Origin: a virus | Length of the DNA stretch: 24,812 nucleotides | Direction: 5' to 3' (one strand) | Virus record (IMG/VR): IMGVR_UViG_3300011436_000005 | Coordinates: 1 to 24,812 of that record | Shown: piece after piece, positions 13,689 to 21,863 of the stretch | How the letters are laid out: each line of letters starts with the position of its first letter | How positions within the stretch are numbered: position 1 is the stretch's first letter | The notes under the pieces: model-generated | Databases searched by the model: none | Seen by the model: the letters and a program-made list of their open reading frames with translations, nothing else | What the model was told of the DNA's origin: nothing | Made by a program: the position numbers and the translations under genes

Positions 13689-14986
13689 GCGGCCCCCAGC
13701 ATGCAGGCGGCGGCGACTTCGAAGAGCTTCGCATCGGCGTTCGCCTGCTTCAATTCCCCCTCGGCGTCCTCCATGAACTGCCTTGCCGTTTTCGTGATCG
13801 GCGTCCCGTCAGCGTTCTTCCCGACGGTGAGCGGCACGTCCGGATTCTCGGTTGCGAAACGGGAGGCCTCTGCCTGAAGGGGGTCGGCGCCGGCGACCTC
13901 GGGCAGAATGTTCGGCGTCTCTGCGCGCGGCGCGACGGGGGTGTCCCTGAGGTCGATCCCCTCGGCCTTCGCTACCCGGGCGGCTTCCTTTTGCAGGTCG
14001 GCGAACGTTCGTTCGGCGTCGGCCTGCCTTGCGGCATCGGGCTCGAACTTCGGCGCCGGCTGGTCCTCGACCTGCACCGGCTTGTCCTGCGCCAGCTGAT
14101 CCAGCGCCGTGCGCGCGCGGGCCGTGTTGGCGTCGATGTCCTCCAGACCGGACAATTTGCCCGGTGCTGTTTCGACGTTCAGGTGCTCACCGAGCCGCAA
14201 AGCCGCCAACGCATCCACATCGGACGGTTTAAGCCCCCGCGTCCAGTCTCCAATGCGTTTCCACGCATTTTCCCCTTGCGCCCGCTGTGCGGGGCTCAGG
14301 TGGGCGATGCCACCGAAGGCGACTCCCAGGAGCGCGTCCAGCGTCATCGCCTCCCAGTCGAAGGCCTTGAAGTCCTCCTCCGCTTTGGTCCCGGCGAGGA
14401 TCGTTCCGGACACCCCCCGGGTCGCAACTCCCTGCGCGACGTTGAAACCAGCCCCCCCGACCACCATGCGCTGCCAGCCGTTCGTGCCGAGGATCGGCGC
14501 CCAGATCCCCAAGCCAAGGCCCAGGCCCTGCGCCGCACCTACCAGGTTCGCCTTCAGCGGTTCCACGCCTTTGCGCGAAAGCTCGACCGCGATCGACATC
14601 TGGGTCGCCGCGACAGCCGCATGGGGAGAAGCGATGACCAGCGGCAGGGTCGAAAGGAGGGTTCCGGCGATCTGGGCAGCCACTCCGGTCTCCCCCGGCT
14701 TCGGGGTCCAGTAGTCAACCGCCGACTGAATGGTGTCCTCGTGGAACTTGAACACCGCATCGGAAAGCGTGGTGTCGATCGGCTTGAGCGGTTCTGGCCG
14801 GCGCAGCTTTTCAGCCCCCACGGCCAAGGCTCCAGCCGCCATCACCGGAAGACGGGCGGCCTCGGCAAAGCCCTTCATCGTGTACGTGCCCGTTCCGCTA
14901 AGGAAGTTGTCCCATGCGCCGGGCTGGGGTCGCATCACGCCCGGCAGGGACGGCAGGCGTTCGGAATCGACGAGATCGAAGCTCAA
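13685..14986 (-). CDS. Putative additional ejection/internal virion protein
   Basis: The protein has 433 residues. The N-terminal half has several hydrophobic, Gly/Ala-rich stretches (LPVMAAGALAVGA, AAQIAGTLLSTLPLVIASP, LGLGLGIWAPILG, DALLGVAFGGIAHL) typical of membrane-inserting phage ejection proteins. The C-terminal half is polar and helical. It is squeezed by ATGA overlaps between the gp15-like and gp16-like genes, a place with no T7 counterpart. It may be a split-off part of the gp16-like protein or an extra pore component. No family recognised. Confidence 0.6.
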   Translation of the reverse strand: MSFDLVDSERLPSLPGVMRPQPGAWDNFLSGTGTYTMKGFAEAARLPVMAAGALAVGAEKLRRPEPLKPIDTTLSDAVFKFHEDTIQSAVDYWTPKPGETGVAAQIAGTLLSTLPLVIASPHAAVAATQMSIAVELSRKGVEPLKANLVGAAQGLGLGLGIWAPILGTNGWQRMVVGGAGFNVAQGVATRGVSGTILAGTKAEEDFKAFDWEAMTLDALLGVAFGGIAHLSPAQRAQGENAWKRIGDWTRGLKPSDVDALAALRLGEHLNVETAPGKLSGLEDIDANTARARTALDQLAQDKPVQVEDQPAPKFEPDAARQADAERTFADLQKEAARVAKAEGIDLRDTPVAPRAETPNILPEVAGADPLQAEASRFATENPDVPLTVGKNADGTPITKTARQFMEDAEGELKQANADAKLFEVAAACMLGAA

Positions 14987-17103
14987 AGCCCGCTGCTCCT
15001 GCCCTTGCGCGTCACCGGACGCAGATCGACCTCCGGATCACCGGATGGGCGGAACGGCGCAGGCTCGTTGAAGTCGATCACCACCGGCCGCCGGTCCTTG
15101 TCCACAAGCTGCCCGTCTCCGATGCGGAAGATGTACCGGCCGTCCCCGACGTTCTGCAAAGGCAATCCGGCGAGCACGCTGCCCGTCCAGCCATTGTCCA
15201 GCCGACCGCTTGCCACGACATGCTCGGCGCGCGCGGCCAGTCCGTCCCTGAAGCTCGCCTCGCTGTAGCCGTGCGGCATCACCGCCCAGCGGCCGTTTTT
15301 CTTCGTGAAGCCGCCGGTGGCCGCTTCGATCGAATCCTCCCAGCGGCTTGAATTGACGACGCCGGACATATCCCCCGCCCGGTCGGTGCGCGCCGCGTAG
15401 ATCGCGCGCGCGGTCTGAAAGAACAGGTCCCCGGCTTCCGCGTTGTCGGCGAACGCATCGCGCGCGCGGGTCGCATAGACCTTCAGCAGGTCTCCGTCGA
15501 GCGGCATTTTCACGATGCCACCGGCGCCGGGCTTGCCGTCTTCCTTCGTGTTGGGCTTGAGCAGCTGCATGCCCCTGAAGATTTCGTCGGCAAGGAACCG
15601 GTCTTTCTGCGACTCGATCCCACGGCCTGCGGCAAGGCCTCCTGCGGCCATCACCGGGTTGTCGGGCGCGATCTGTTGCATCGTGGCCTTGAAGACCTTG
15701 TCGTCGCCGAACCCCTGCCGGAGCATGCCGAGGATCTGCCGCGCTTCCTCCGGCTTGGCCGTCTTCAGCATCTGGGACAGGCCCTGCAATTCATCGGGGA
15801 ACAATCCCTTCGGCGCGAATCCCGTGCGTTTCGCCTGCTCGGTCAGAACGGCCGTGCGAGCTGCGAGGTTCTGCGTCCACGATGCAGGAGCCGCCATATC
15901 CAGCCGCTCGACCTGAGCCCCGCCGCGCTCCACCGCGAAGGTGAGGGGCGATTCGGTGCCCATCTTGACCGTTCGGTCCGCAAAACGCTTGAGCTTATCG
16001 ACGTGAATGAGCTGCTCGCGCGACGGTGTGGGACCGTACTGCGTTTCGACCTCACGGATTTTTTCCTTCATCTTGAACGGCGACAGGCCCGACAGTTCGG
16101 TCACCGCCTTTTGTTCGGCGATGAGCGCGTCGGCGACCCCTGCGAATTCGGTGCCCTTCGAGGCTTTCACGAACGCATTGAATTCCGCCGGTGGGATGTC
16201 CTTGCCGTTTTCCACGTACCACGACAGGCGCTTCGATTGACGGTCGAGCGCGGAAAGCCTTCGGCGCTCCGCGATCTCGCCCTGCTGCGCGAGGTGCATC
16301 TGGTTGCGCTGGATCTTGCCCTCGAGGAAATTGCGTCGTTCCGGTGCGAGGTCGGCGAATTCAGGTTTCTGGAGGTCAGCCGCAGCCGCCTTCAGTCCTG
16401 CGGCGCTCGTCTGCGAGGCGCTGATGCGCCGGTCCAGGTCGGTGAACGTGACCTGCTCCTTGAACTCCTGCTTCACCTTGGCGATCTGCGCCGGGTCCAT
16501 CCCCGCGATAGGCCCCTTCGAATCGATCGCGCGCGTGAAATCGTCTATTGCCTTTGGCCTGTCCTGAAGTGCGTTGCGTTGCAGGGACTCGCGCAATTCG
16601 ATCAGCCCGGCGCCGATCTCCTGCTGGTTGCGCTTCGTGAGCGCGTCCCCCAGGGTATTGCGCAGCCGATTGCCCGTCGCCCGAACCTCCGCCTTCACCA
16701 GTTCCTGATGCGCGGGCGCCACGCCCCTGATCGCTTCGTCGATGTATTTCTGGCTGTCTTCGTCCCAACGCTTGAAGATGTCGTCCTTCGGCACCGTGCC
16801 GTCTCGCAAGCCGTTCGCCAGCTGGTCGTAAAGATCGGCCATGCCCCCGCCGATGTTGGCACGAGCGACCATCGACTTGACCTTGTCCGCTTCCTGCGCC
16901 GCGGCCTTGGCTTCCGCCGCCTTCACCCGCTCCTCGAGTTTCGCCTCGGCGCTCTCCTGGTCGATCCTCTGCCCGGCGATGGCCATGCCCTTCGCGCCGA
17001 TGTCGTTATCCGGATCGACGAACGCCGCGCGCGGGTTCGTCCTCGAGCCGTCAGGGACGGTCGGCGCGATCTTCCCGCCGTAGTCGCCGAGCTTGATTCT
17101 CAC
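14983..17103 (-). CDS. Internal virion protein, gp15-like position
   Basis: This 706-aa protein is hydrophilic, Lys/Arg/Glu-rich and almost wholly helical, with long heptad-like stretches (residues about 50-75, 180-330). It has no transmembrane helix or signal peptide. By length (T7 gp15 is 747 aa), composition and place between the gp14-like and gp16-like genes it is the likely gp15 analogue, part of the internal core ejected into the periplasm. Its start overlaps the gp14-like stop (ATGA). The C-terminal segment (RYIFRIGDGQLVDKDRRPVVIDF) looks like a small beta domain. Confidence 0.7.
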   Translation of the reverse strand: MRIKLGDYGGKIAPTVPDGSRTNPRAAFVDPDNDIGAKGMAIAGQRIDQESAEAKLEERVKAAEAKAAAQEADKVKSMVARANIGGGMADLYDQLANGLRDGTVPKDDIFKRWDEDSQKYIDEAIRGVAPAHQELVKAEVRATGNRLRNTLGDALTKRNQQEIGAGLIELRESLQRNALQDRPKAIDDFTRAIDSKGPIAGMDPAQIAKVKQEFKEQVTFTDLDRRISASQTSAAGLKAAAADLQKPEFADLAPERRNFLEGKIQRNQMHLAQQGEIAERRRLSALDRQSKRLSWYVENGKDIPPAEFNAFVKASKGTEFAGVADALIAEQKAVTELSGLSPFKMKEKIREVETQYGPTPSREQLIHVDKLKRFADRTVKMGTESPLTFAVERGGAQVERLDMAAPASWTQNLAARTAVLTEQAKRTGFAPKGLFPDELQGLSQMLKTAKPEEARQILGMLRQGFGDDKVFKATMQQIAPDNPVMAAGGLAAGRGIESQKDRFLADEIFRGMQLLKPNTKEDGKPGAGGIVKMPLDGDLLKVYATRARDAFADNAEAGDLFFQTARAIYAARTDRAGDMSGVVNSSRWEDSIEAATGGFTKKNGRWAVMPHGYSEASFRDGLAARAEHVVASGRLDNGWTGSVLAGLPLQNVGDGRYIFRIGDGQLVDKDRRPVVIDFNEPAPFRPSGDPEVDLRPVTRKGRSSGL

Positions 17104-17621
17104 GCGATCCTCACGGTGCCGTCAGAAAAATCACCCGTCCGCCCCCAGTCCATCGGCTTCGCCGCAGTTTTCCAGCCATCGCCCGCCATCTTCGCCCCGC
17201 CGGCAAGCACGGAACTGACCGCCCCCATGTAACCGGCGCTCGCCGCGCGCGAGCCGGCCGCGCGCTCCATCGCCGCGTTCTGATCGAGCCGCCGCCCCTT
17301 TCGATCTCCGTAAAGGATCTCGTTCAGCGCGTCTTCCTCGGCGTTGCGCGCGATCTGAGTCTGGATCTTCACAGGGGTGCCAGCGGTGACCTCGACACCG
17401 GAGGCGGCAAGCGCAGCCACGGCTTCAGACTGCGCGCTCTTGCCCGCGCGTCGCACCTTCGATGCCCGGACCTCCCCCGCCTCGCGCTCGGCTGTCGCGT
17501 CAGCTTCTGCCTGATCGGCCTGGAAGCGGTGAAAGTCCTGCTCCTGGTCGCCCTTGTTCATCGACTGCACCGCCGAGAATGCCATCGACGCGGCCATCAG
17601 CCACAGGTTTGGTGCGCCCAT
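17100..17621 (-). CDS. Internal virion protein, gp14-like
   Basis: This 173-aa protein has an N-terminal short hydrophobic helix (NLWLMAASMAFSAVQSM), a long charged coiled coil (about 22-70), the conserved-looking segment KSAQSEAVAALAASGVEVTAGTP, and a second Ala/Gly-rich helix near the C-terminus (GYMGAVSSVLAGGAKMA). This is the layout of T7 gp14-family ejection proteins, which insert in the outer membrane. Synteny after a gp13-position GNAT gene supports it. AAGGGG upstream of the ATG serves as ribosome site. Confidence 0.75.
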   Translation of the reverse strand: MGAPNLWLMAASMAFSAVQSMNKGDQEQDFHRFQADQAEADATAEREAGEVRASKVRRAGKSAQSEAVAALAASGVEVTAGTPVKIQTQIARNAEEDALNEILYGDRKGRRLDQNAAMERAAGSRAASAGYMGAVSSVLAGGAKMAGDGWKTAAKPMDWGRTGDFSDGTVRIA

Positions 17622-17622
17622 T

Positions 17623-18084
17623 TCAGAACCCCTTCAATCTGTAGAGACCACCGAACCGCTCGAACCCCATCCGCTCGTACAGCCGCCCGATGTCCTCCGA
17701 GTGCAGCCCGGTCGATACGCCGACCTGCACGTCCTGCGGCTCCAGGCCGATCCCCTCGCACCACGACTTCACCTCACCGATCAGACGAAAGGCCGCAAGC
17801 GTCGAACGCGCGGCCGGCGTGACGTAGAAACCGAGGTCGGCGAACATCCTCCGACGAGAGAACCACCACTCGCCCACCAGACCAACGAACGTCCCGTTGA
17901 TCTCGCCATCGTCACCGACATGCACCAGCACCACCCCGCTTTTCAGGCAACCGGTGAGCGTCTGCTCGACCTTCCCGGCGTCGAATTCGAAGACGCGCAG
18001 GACCGGCGACTCGGCATGCATCTCGCGCGCCATGTCGATCAGGCGCGGAAAATCTTCGGCGGCGGCGTGGCGCACGTTACCCAT
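17623..18084 (-). CDS. GNAT-like acetyltransferase fold protein (T7 gp13 position)
   Basis: The 153-aa protein has the GNAT order: N-terminal VRHAAAEDFPRLIDMAREMH helices, strand VVLVHVGDDGEINGTFVGLV, strand ADLGFYVTPAARS followed by a helix, and the C-terminal IGRLYERMGFERFGGLYRLKG. The acetyl-CoA loop (normally Q/R-x-x-G-x-G/A) is replaced by PAARSTLAA, so binding may be weak or lost. In T7 the gene after tubular protein B is gp13, also GNAT-like and needed for virion assembly, so a structural or assembly role is more likely than metabolism. It overlaps the tubular B stop by 8 bp. Confidence 0.75.
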   Translation of the reverse strand: MGNVRHAAAEDFPRLIDMAREMHAESPVLRVFEFDAGKVEQTLTGCLKSGVVLVHVGDDGEINGTFVGLVGEWWFSRRRMFADLGFYVTPAARSTLAAFRLIGEVKSWCEGIGLEPQDVQVGVSTGLHSEDIGRLYERMGFERFGGLYRLKGF

Positions 18085-20509
18085 CGTTGACGGAAAGCCT
18101 CGTGATGACGCCCAAGACCTGCATCGGCAACGGCTGGTCGCGCAGAATCGTCACCGTGCCGTCGGAGTCCCCGCTGCCGGCTTTCCCCCAGCCGAGGTTT
18201 TCGGCCCGCTTGTCGCCAGTGAATTCAGCAATCGGCTGGTTCAGCACCGCGCCGGTCCCGAATTTGCGCGTCGGCAGCGGTTGCCCGTTCACCTTCCCGC
18301 CCTTGGTCTTGTAGAACCGGACGATGATTTCATGGATGGAGAGGGCGTTCCCCTGCGCGGTCCCGGTCCCCGTCCCGACCTCCGGGGGCAGGGTTACGAT
18401 GCGCGCGTCAAAGTGCAAGCCGATCTCTACCACGTAGGCCGCCTTCGCCAGCGTCACCACACCACCGGCGCTGACAACCTGCTGCTTGCCGACGTAGCCA
18501 TCGGCCACGATGTCCACCGTTTTCAACGCGAGGTGCCCGTAGCCCGTCCAGGTCACCGTCGCCTTCGCCTCGGTGCCGAGCACGGTGATCGCCCCCGGGT
18601 CGGCCGCAAGCACCACGGTGTAGGTATCCGCGCCGGTCACCGTGATGGTGTACTCGTCGTCGATCACAGCAGGCGTGAAGCCCGAGAGCCTGATCGTGTC
18701 CCCGGTGCTCAGGCCGTGCCCGACGCGCGTCAGCGTGAGCACCCCGGCAAGCCAAGTGGCCACCGTCACCGCGTTCTCGGTCACCGCTCCGGTCAGGCAG
18801 CAATCGGTCTCAAGACCCTCCTCGAAGCGCTCGATGTAACGCACGGTCGAGCCATTGATGGTGCGCACCACCACCGCCCAGAGTTGCTCGATCTGTCCGT
18901 CAGCATCAGGAATCACCGACACGCTCTCGAACATCCCGTCGGTCTCGTGGCGCGCGAAGCCCACCGCGTCCTGGTCCCGGTCGATGGAAAGCGAGACGAG
19001 GAAGCCGTCCTCCCGCACAAACCATGCGACCTTGTCCGGCGACTTCTGATAGGCCGAATCAGTGAGACCGTCTCCAGTGATGTGCTCGGAGAGGACCGAA
19101 ATGTCCGGCGCGTTGTAACTGTCGTTTTCGACCCGATACCCAAGCGCCCGGATGACCTTGCCGCTCACATCGACGATGATCACCTCGTTCCCAATGCGTA
19201 AGGGGCGCACGATCGAGCAGCCGTAAGCGGTCTCCGGGTCGGCTTTCACGTTGGTCGGGGCGAGCGGCTTTTCGACCCCACCAAATAGCGACCACTCCTG
19301 CCCCTGCGTGAGCGGCAGGATCCGCTTCGTGGCCGGGAGGTGCTCGATCACGTCGAGCTGGTCGGAATCGAGCGGGAACACGAACCCGTCTGAGTCATCG
19401 ACCCCGTCGGCGAAGTTGAAGTACTCCGCCGTCCGGGTGCCCCAAACGAAATTCGGGAAGTTCGTGGTGCCACCAGCTATAAGACGTTGCTGGTACAGGC
19501 CAACAGCCCGTGGGTAGCCGTCCACCGCGTTCCACGCCACCTGACGCAGCAGCCACGCGCCCGACGGTGCCGCCGTGACGGCAGAAAGCACGCTGCGCAC
19601 GATGCCGGTTACGACGGTCGTGCTGGTGTAACCGGTGATCTCCACCAGTCCATCGTTGACCTCGACGTAGGACCCGACATGCACGTTCGCGGCGAGGTTC
19701 TTCCAGCCCGCAGCACCAAGGGTCAATGTGATCGCCACACCCACCGGCCCGACAATGCTCGGGGTCAGGGCCTGCTTTGGGCTTTCCGTGATCTTCCACG
19801 CTTGCGAGGCGACCGGCCCCACCGCGGCGAAGGCATCGGCCGCCGGGATATTCACGGTGACCACCGTCGAAGAAGTGTAGATCGTGACAATCCCCCTGCC
19901 CGCGCCGGATTCGATATAGCGCCCCACGTCCCCGGCCTCGAACGAAGCTGCAGCCGCTGTTGCGACCACCGCCGCACCGGAAGTCGCGGACAGCGTCACG
20001 GTGGTCGTAGGACGTTCCCCGATCTCCTCCGAGGGAGGGACCTCCCAGGTGACCTGCGATAGCTTCCAGCTCGTGTTCGAGAATCGCACCAGCTTTCGCA
20101 TCGGGTGGCTCGGATGCGCGAGGAACATCGTGTCCGCGCGCTGCACGTACTTCAGGTCGTCCAGCTCGGTGTCGTCCCACGGCGTGACGACCTCGATGGG
20201 GACCGCGCCGCCGTCCACGATCTGCCCGGCCGGCGTGAAAAAGCGCATGTACAACTCGCCAAGCTCGATCTGAAAAGCCTGCGTGCGGTTGAACACGAAA
20301 GGCACAAGGCGGGTCTGCTTCGTCGCGTTCTTCGCCGCCGCCGAATACTTCGACCCGCACCTGCTTCGAGCCCCACCGTGCACCAGGGAGTAGAAGTTGT
20401 AGAGTTCCTTCGCCCCGTTCGCGAACTTCGCCACATCGACACGCGCGAGCAGCCGCTCGGAGAGTTCCCCGGCGGTGAAGTTCGTCTTGATGACCGAGAG
20501 CTTCGGCAC
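18077..20509 (-). CDS. Tail tubular protein B (nozzle)
   Basis: The 810-aa beta-rich protein matches the T7 gp12/stabilisation family: N-terminal LSVIKTNFTAGELSERLLARVDVAKFANGAKELYNFYSLVHGGARSR-type sequence, then ADTMFLAHPSHPMRKLVRF, RLIAGGTTNFPNFVWGTRTAEYFNF, and FGGVEKPLAPTNVKADPETAYGCS. Two inserted beta modules are seen, near 165-330 and about 590-660; the second has the GHGLSTGDTIRLSGF pattern. It forms the tail nozzle that joins fibres and tail. It starts at a GTG (20509) just after tubular A (AGGTAA ribosome site). Confidence 0.9.
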   Translation of the reverse strand: MPKLSVIKTNFTAGELSERLLARVDVAKFANGAKELYNFYSLVHGGARSRCGSKYSAAAKNATKQTRLVPFVFNRTQAFQIELGELYMRFFTPAGQIVDGGAVPIEVVTPWDDTELDDLKYVQRADTMFLAHPSHPMRKLVRFSNTSWKLSQVTWEVPPSEEIGERPTTTVTLSATSGAAVVATAAAASFEAGDVGRYIESGAGRGIVTIYTSSTVVTVNIPAADAFAAVGPVASQAWKITESPKQALTPSIVGPVGVAITLTLGAAGWKNLAANVHVGSYVEVNDGLVEITGYTSTTVVTGIVRSVLSAVTAAPSGAWLLRQVAWNAVDGYPRAVGLYQQRLIAGGTTNFPNFVWGTRTAEYFNFADGVDDSDGFVFPLDSDQLDVIEHLPATKRILPLTQGQEWSLFGGVEKPLAPTNVKADPETAYGCSIVRPLRIGNEVIIVDVSGKVIRALGYRVENDSYNAPDISVLSEHITGDGLTDSAYQKSPDKVAWFVREDGFLVSLSIDRDQDAVGFARHETDGMFESVSVIPDADGQIEQLWAVVVRTINGSTVRYIERFEEGLETDCCLTGAVTENAVTVATWLAGVLTLTRVGHGLSTGDTIRLSGFTPAVIDDEYTITVTGADTYTVVLAADPGAITVLGTEAKATVTWTGYGHLALKTVDIVADGYVGKQQVVSAGGVVTLAKAAYVVEIGLHFDARIVTLPPEVGTGTGTAQGNALSIHEIIVRFYKTKGGKVNGQPLPTRKFGTGAVLNQPIAEFTGDKRAENLGWGKAGSGDSDGTVTILRDQPLPMQVLGVITRLSVNDG

Positions 20510-20512
20510 CGG

Positions 20513-21085
20513 TTACCTGCTTCGACGGGCAGCGAGCAGCGGGTAGTCGCCTAACTCCTCGGGCGGGTTCTCCAGGCCGTCGATGGTGCGGGCCTGCTGG
20601 AGCTTCAGCTTCCAGAGGTTCCCCATCGCCTCGAACATCGAGGCGGACTTCGTGATCGGGTACGCGCAGGTCATCGCCATGTAGGCCTCGGCCGCTTGCA
20701 CGAGCAGCGCGTCCCAGCTTGGAATGTCATCGTTGCGGTAGACGTAGCGCAGGTTCAGCAGCGCTTCATCGAACTGGACCTTGCGGCCCTCTAGCTCGAA
20801 CTGCGGGTTCTCGCCCCTCTCCCCCACGCTCAGGATCCGGAGGCAATCCCCTGGAAGAGCGAACTGGTAGGCGTAGTCGAAGGGCGGGGTCGCAGCGTCA
20901 GGCGCAAGCTGCACTCGCTGGATCGCACAATTCCACGGGTGCGACCGGAGAATCGCTTCGAGTGCGTTCGGCCACAGGTTCGCGACCAGCAGTGCCCGGT
21001 CGGATTCATCGTCGAACGAGTTGATCGTCTGCGCGCCGAGCAGCAGCAGCGCGTTCGAGCACACCTGGACTGCTGAGGTCGCCAT
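20513..21085 (-). CDS. Tail tubular protein A (gatekeeper/adaptor)
   Basis: The 190-aa protein begins VQVCSNALLLLGAQTINSFDD and contains LWPNALEAILRSHPWNCAIQR and YAYQFALPGDCLRI, the recognisable pattern of T7 gp11-type adaptor proteins. Homologues form a dodecameric ring between portal and nozzle. It ends three bases before the tubular B start. A perfect hairpin lies just upstream of its ATG (21088-21104). Confidence 0.9.
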   Translation of the reverse strand: MATSAVQVCSNALLLLGAQTINSFDDESDRALLVANLWPNALEAILRSHPWNCAIQRVQLAPDAATPPFDYAYQFALPGDCLRILSVGERGENPQFELEGRKVQFDEALLNLRYVYRNDDIPSWDALLVQAAEAYMAMTCAYPITKSASMFEAMGNLWKLKLQQARTIDGLENPPEELGDYPLLAARRSR

Positions 21086-21087
21086 GA

Positions 21088-21136
21088 GCGCCTACGAGAG
21101 GCGCCCGGGGCGGGCGGTTCGCCTTCTTCCCCGGGC
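21088..21136 (-). promoter_or_regulatory. Stacked hairpins before tail tubular A start
   Basis: On the minus strand a perfect 8-bp stem (21129-21136 with 21103-21110, GCCCGGGG/CCCCGGGC) encloses a smaller GGCG/CGCC stem. It is followed by, and overlaps, a second 6-bp stem (21099-21104 with 21088-21093) ending two bases before the ATG. The second stem covers AGGCGC, the only ribosome-site-like sequence. The two stems are mutually exclusive at their shared bases, so one could switch the other. No U-tract is present. Function is inference. Confidence 0.45.
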
Positions 21137-21144
21137 AATCCCGT

Positions 21145-21777
21145 TCAGGTCCCGTCGGTGTAGCGAAGGCGCAAGGCTCCTACCGCCGTCGCATCCGACG
21201 CCGCGGTGAGCGTCAGCGCGATGTCGTACCAGATCTTCGGGTCCTCGGTCAGCCCGAGCTGCTCCCAGATCCTGGTGTCCATGTTGGTCGGCGTGATCAC
21301 CGCGCTTTCGCGCGTGATGATGCTGTTCGCCAACGCGCCGCCGGAGAGCGACAGGGCCGATGCGAAGAAGTCCGCATCCACCACCGCGCCGCCGTCTGCT
21401 GCGGTCTTGTACAGACCAACGTCCGCGATTCCCGTGGTGCCCATGTCCGGGGAGTCGATGATCAGGTCGCTGATCCGCCAGCCAGACCACACGCGAAGCA
21501 CGCGGTAGATCGACGCGATGTCGTCGCCGTTCGTGGAGCCGAACGATTCCACCATTTCGCGCAGCCGGCCGTGGTGCGCATAGGCCGGATGCTCGACCAC
21601 CGGGGCCGCGTCCATGTTGGTGATCATCGTGCTCTTCGTGAGCGCGACCGCGAGCATCACGCCAGCGATGGGCGCCACTGACGCCGCGTATTCCGGCGAG
21701 ATCAGGAACGTCACCACGAGCGCGACGAGCATCAGAAGCTGGTAGAAATTTTCTTGGCAGTACGCTTTCAGTTTCAT
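21145..21777 (-). CDS. Membrane-anchored putative structural protein
   Basis: The start at 21777 has GAGGAG 6 bases upstream and gives 210 aa; a longer open frame to 21810 lacks such a site. Residues about 8-50 hold one or two hydrophobic segments (YQLLMLVALVVTFLI, VAPIAGVMLAVALT). The rest is soluble and beta-rich, with WRISDLIIDSPDMGTTGIADVGLY and a Ser/Thr/Ala-rich region ending GALRLRY, similar in feel to minor virion or head-decoration proteins. It lies between capsid and tail adaptor, where T7 has no gene, behind the capsid terminator. A virion protein with a membrane segment here is unusual; the role is unknown. Confidence 0.7.
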   Translation of the reverse strand: MKLKAYCQENFYQLLMLVALVVTFLISPEYAASVAPIAGVMLAVALTKSTMITNMDAAPVVEHPAYAHHGRLREMVESFGSTNGDDIASIYRVLRVWSGWRISDLIIDSPDMGTTGIADVGLYKTAADGGAVVDADFFASALSLSGGALANSIITRESAVITPTNMDTRIWEQLGLTEDPKIWYDIALTLTAASDATAVGALRLRYTDGT

Positions 21778-21783
21778 TTGAAT

Positions 21784-21789
21784 CTCCTC
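21784..21789 (-). promoter_or_regulatory. Ribosome binding site fixing the 21777 start
   Basis: GAGGAG on the minus strand ends 6 bases before the ATG at 21777, deciding against the longer frame from 21810. Confidence 0.7.
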
Positions 21790-21825
21790 TGTGGGCCTCA
21801 TACCCAGCATTGAACTTCGGACTTC

Positions 21826-21849
21826 AAAACCGGGAGCCGAAGCCCCCGG
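21826..21849 (-). terminator. Rho-independent terminator after major capsid gene
   Basis: On the minus strand CCGGGGGC pairs with GCTCCCGG (one G-U pair) around a TTCG tetraloop and is followed by TTTT. It lies 14 bases past the capsid stop, a standard place to limit expression of downstream tail genes relative to capsid. Confidence 0.8.
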
Positions 21850-21863
21850 GGTTCTTCACTTCG

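Noticed and set aside
11541-13877. Plus-strand 778-aa ORF
   Set aside because: It is antisense to the large ejection gene, is very rich in Arg/Gly/His/Val, and shows no motif.
15676-17232. Plus-strand 518-aa ORF
   Set aside because: It is antisense to the gp15-like gene; stop-free because of GC bias.
17897-19201. Plus-strand 434-aa ORF
   Set aside because: It is antisense to tubular B and the GNAT gene, with His/Arg-rich content and no family pattern.
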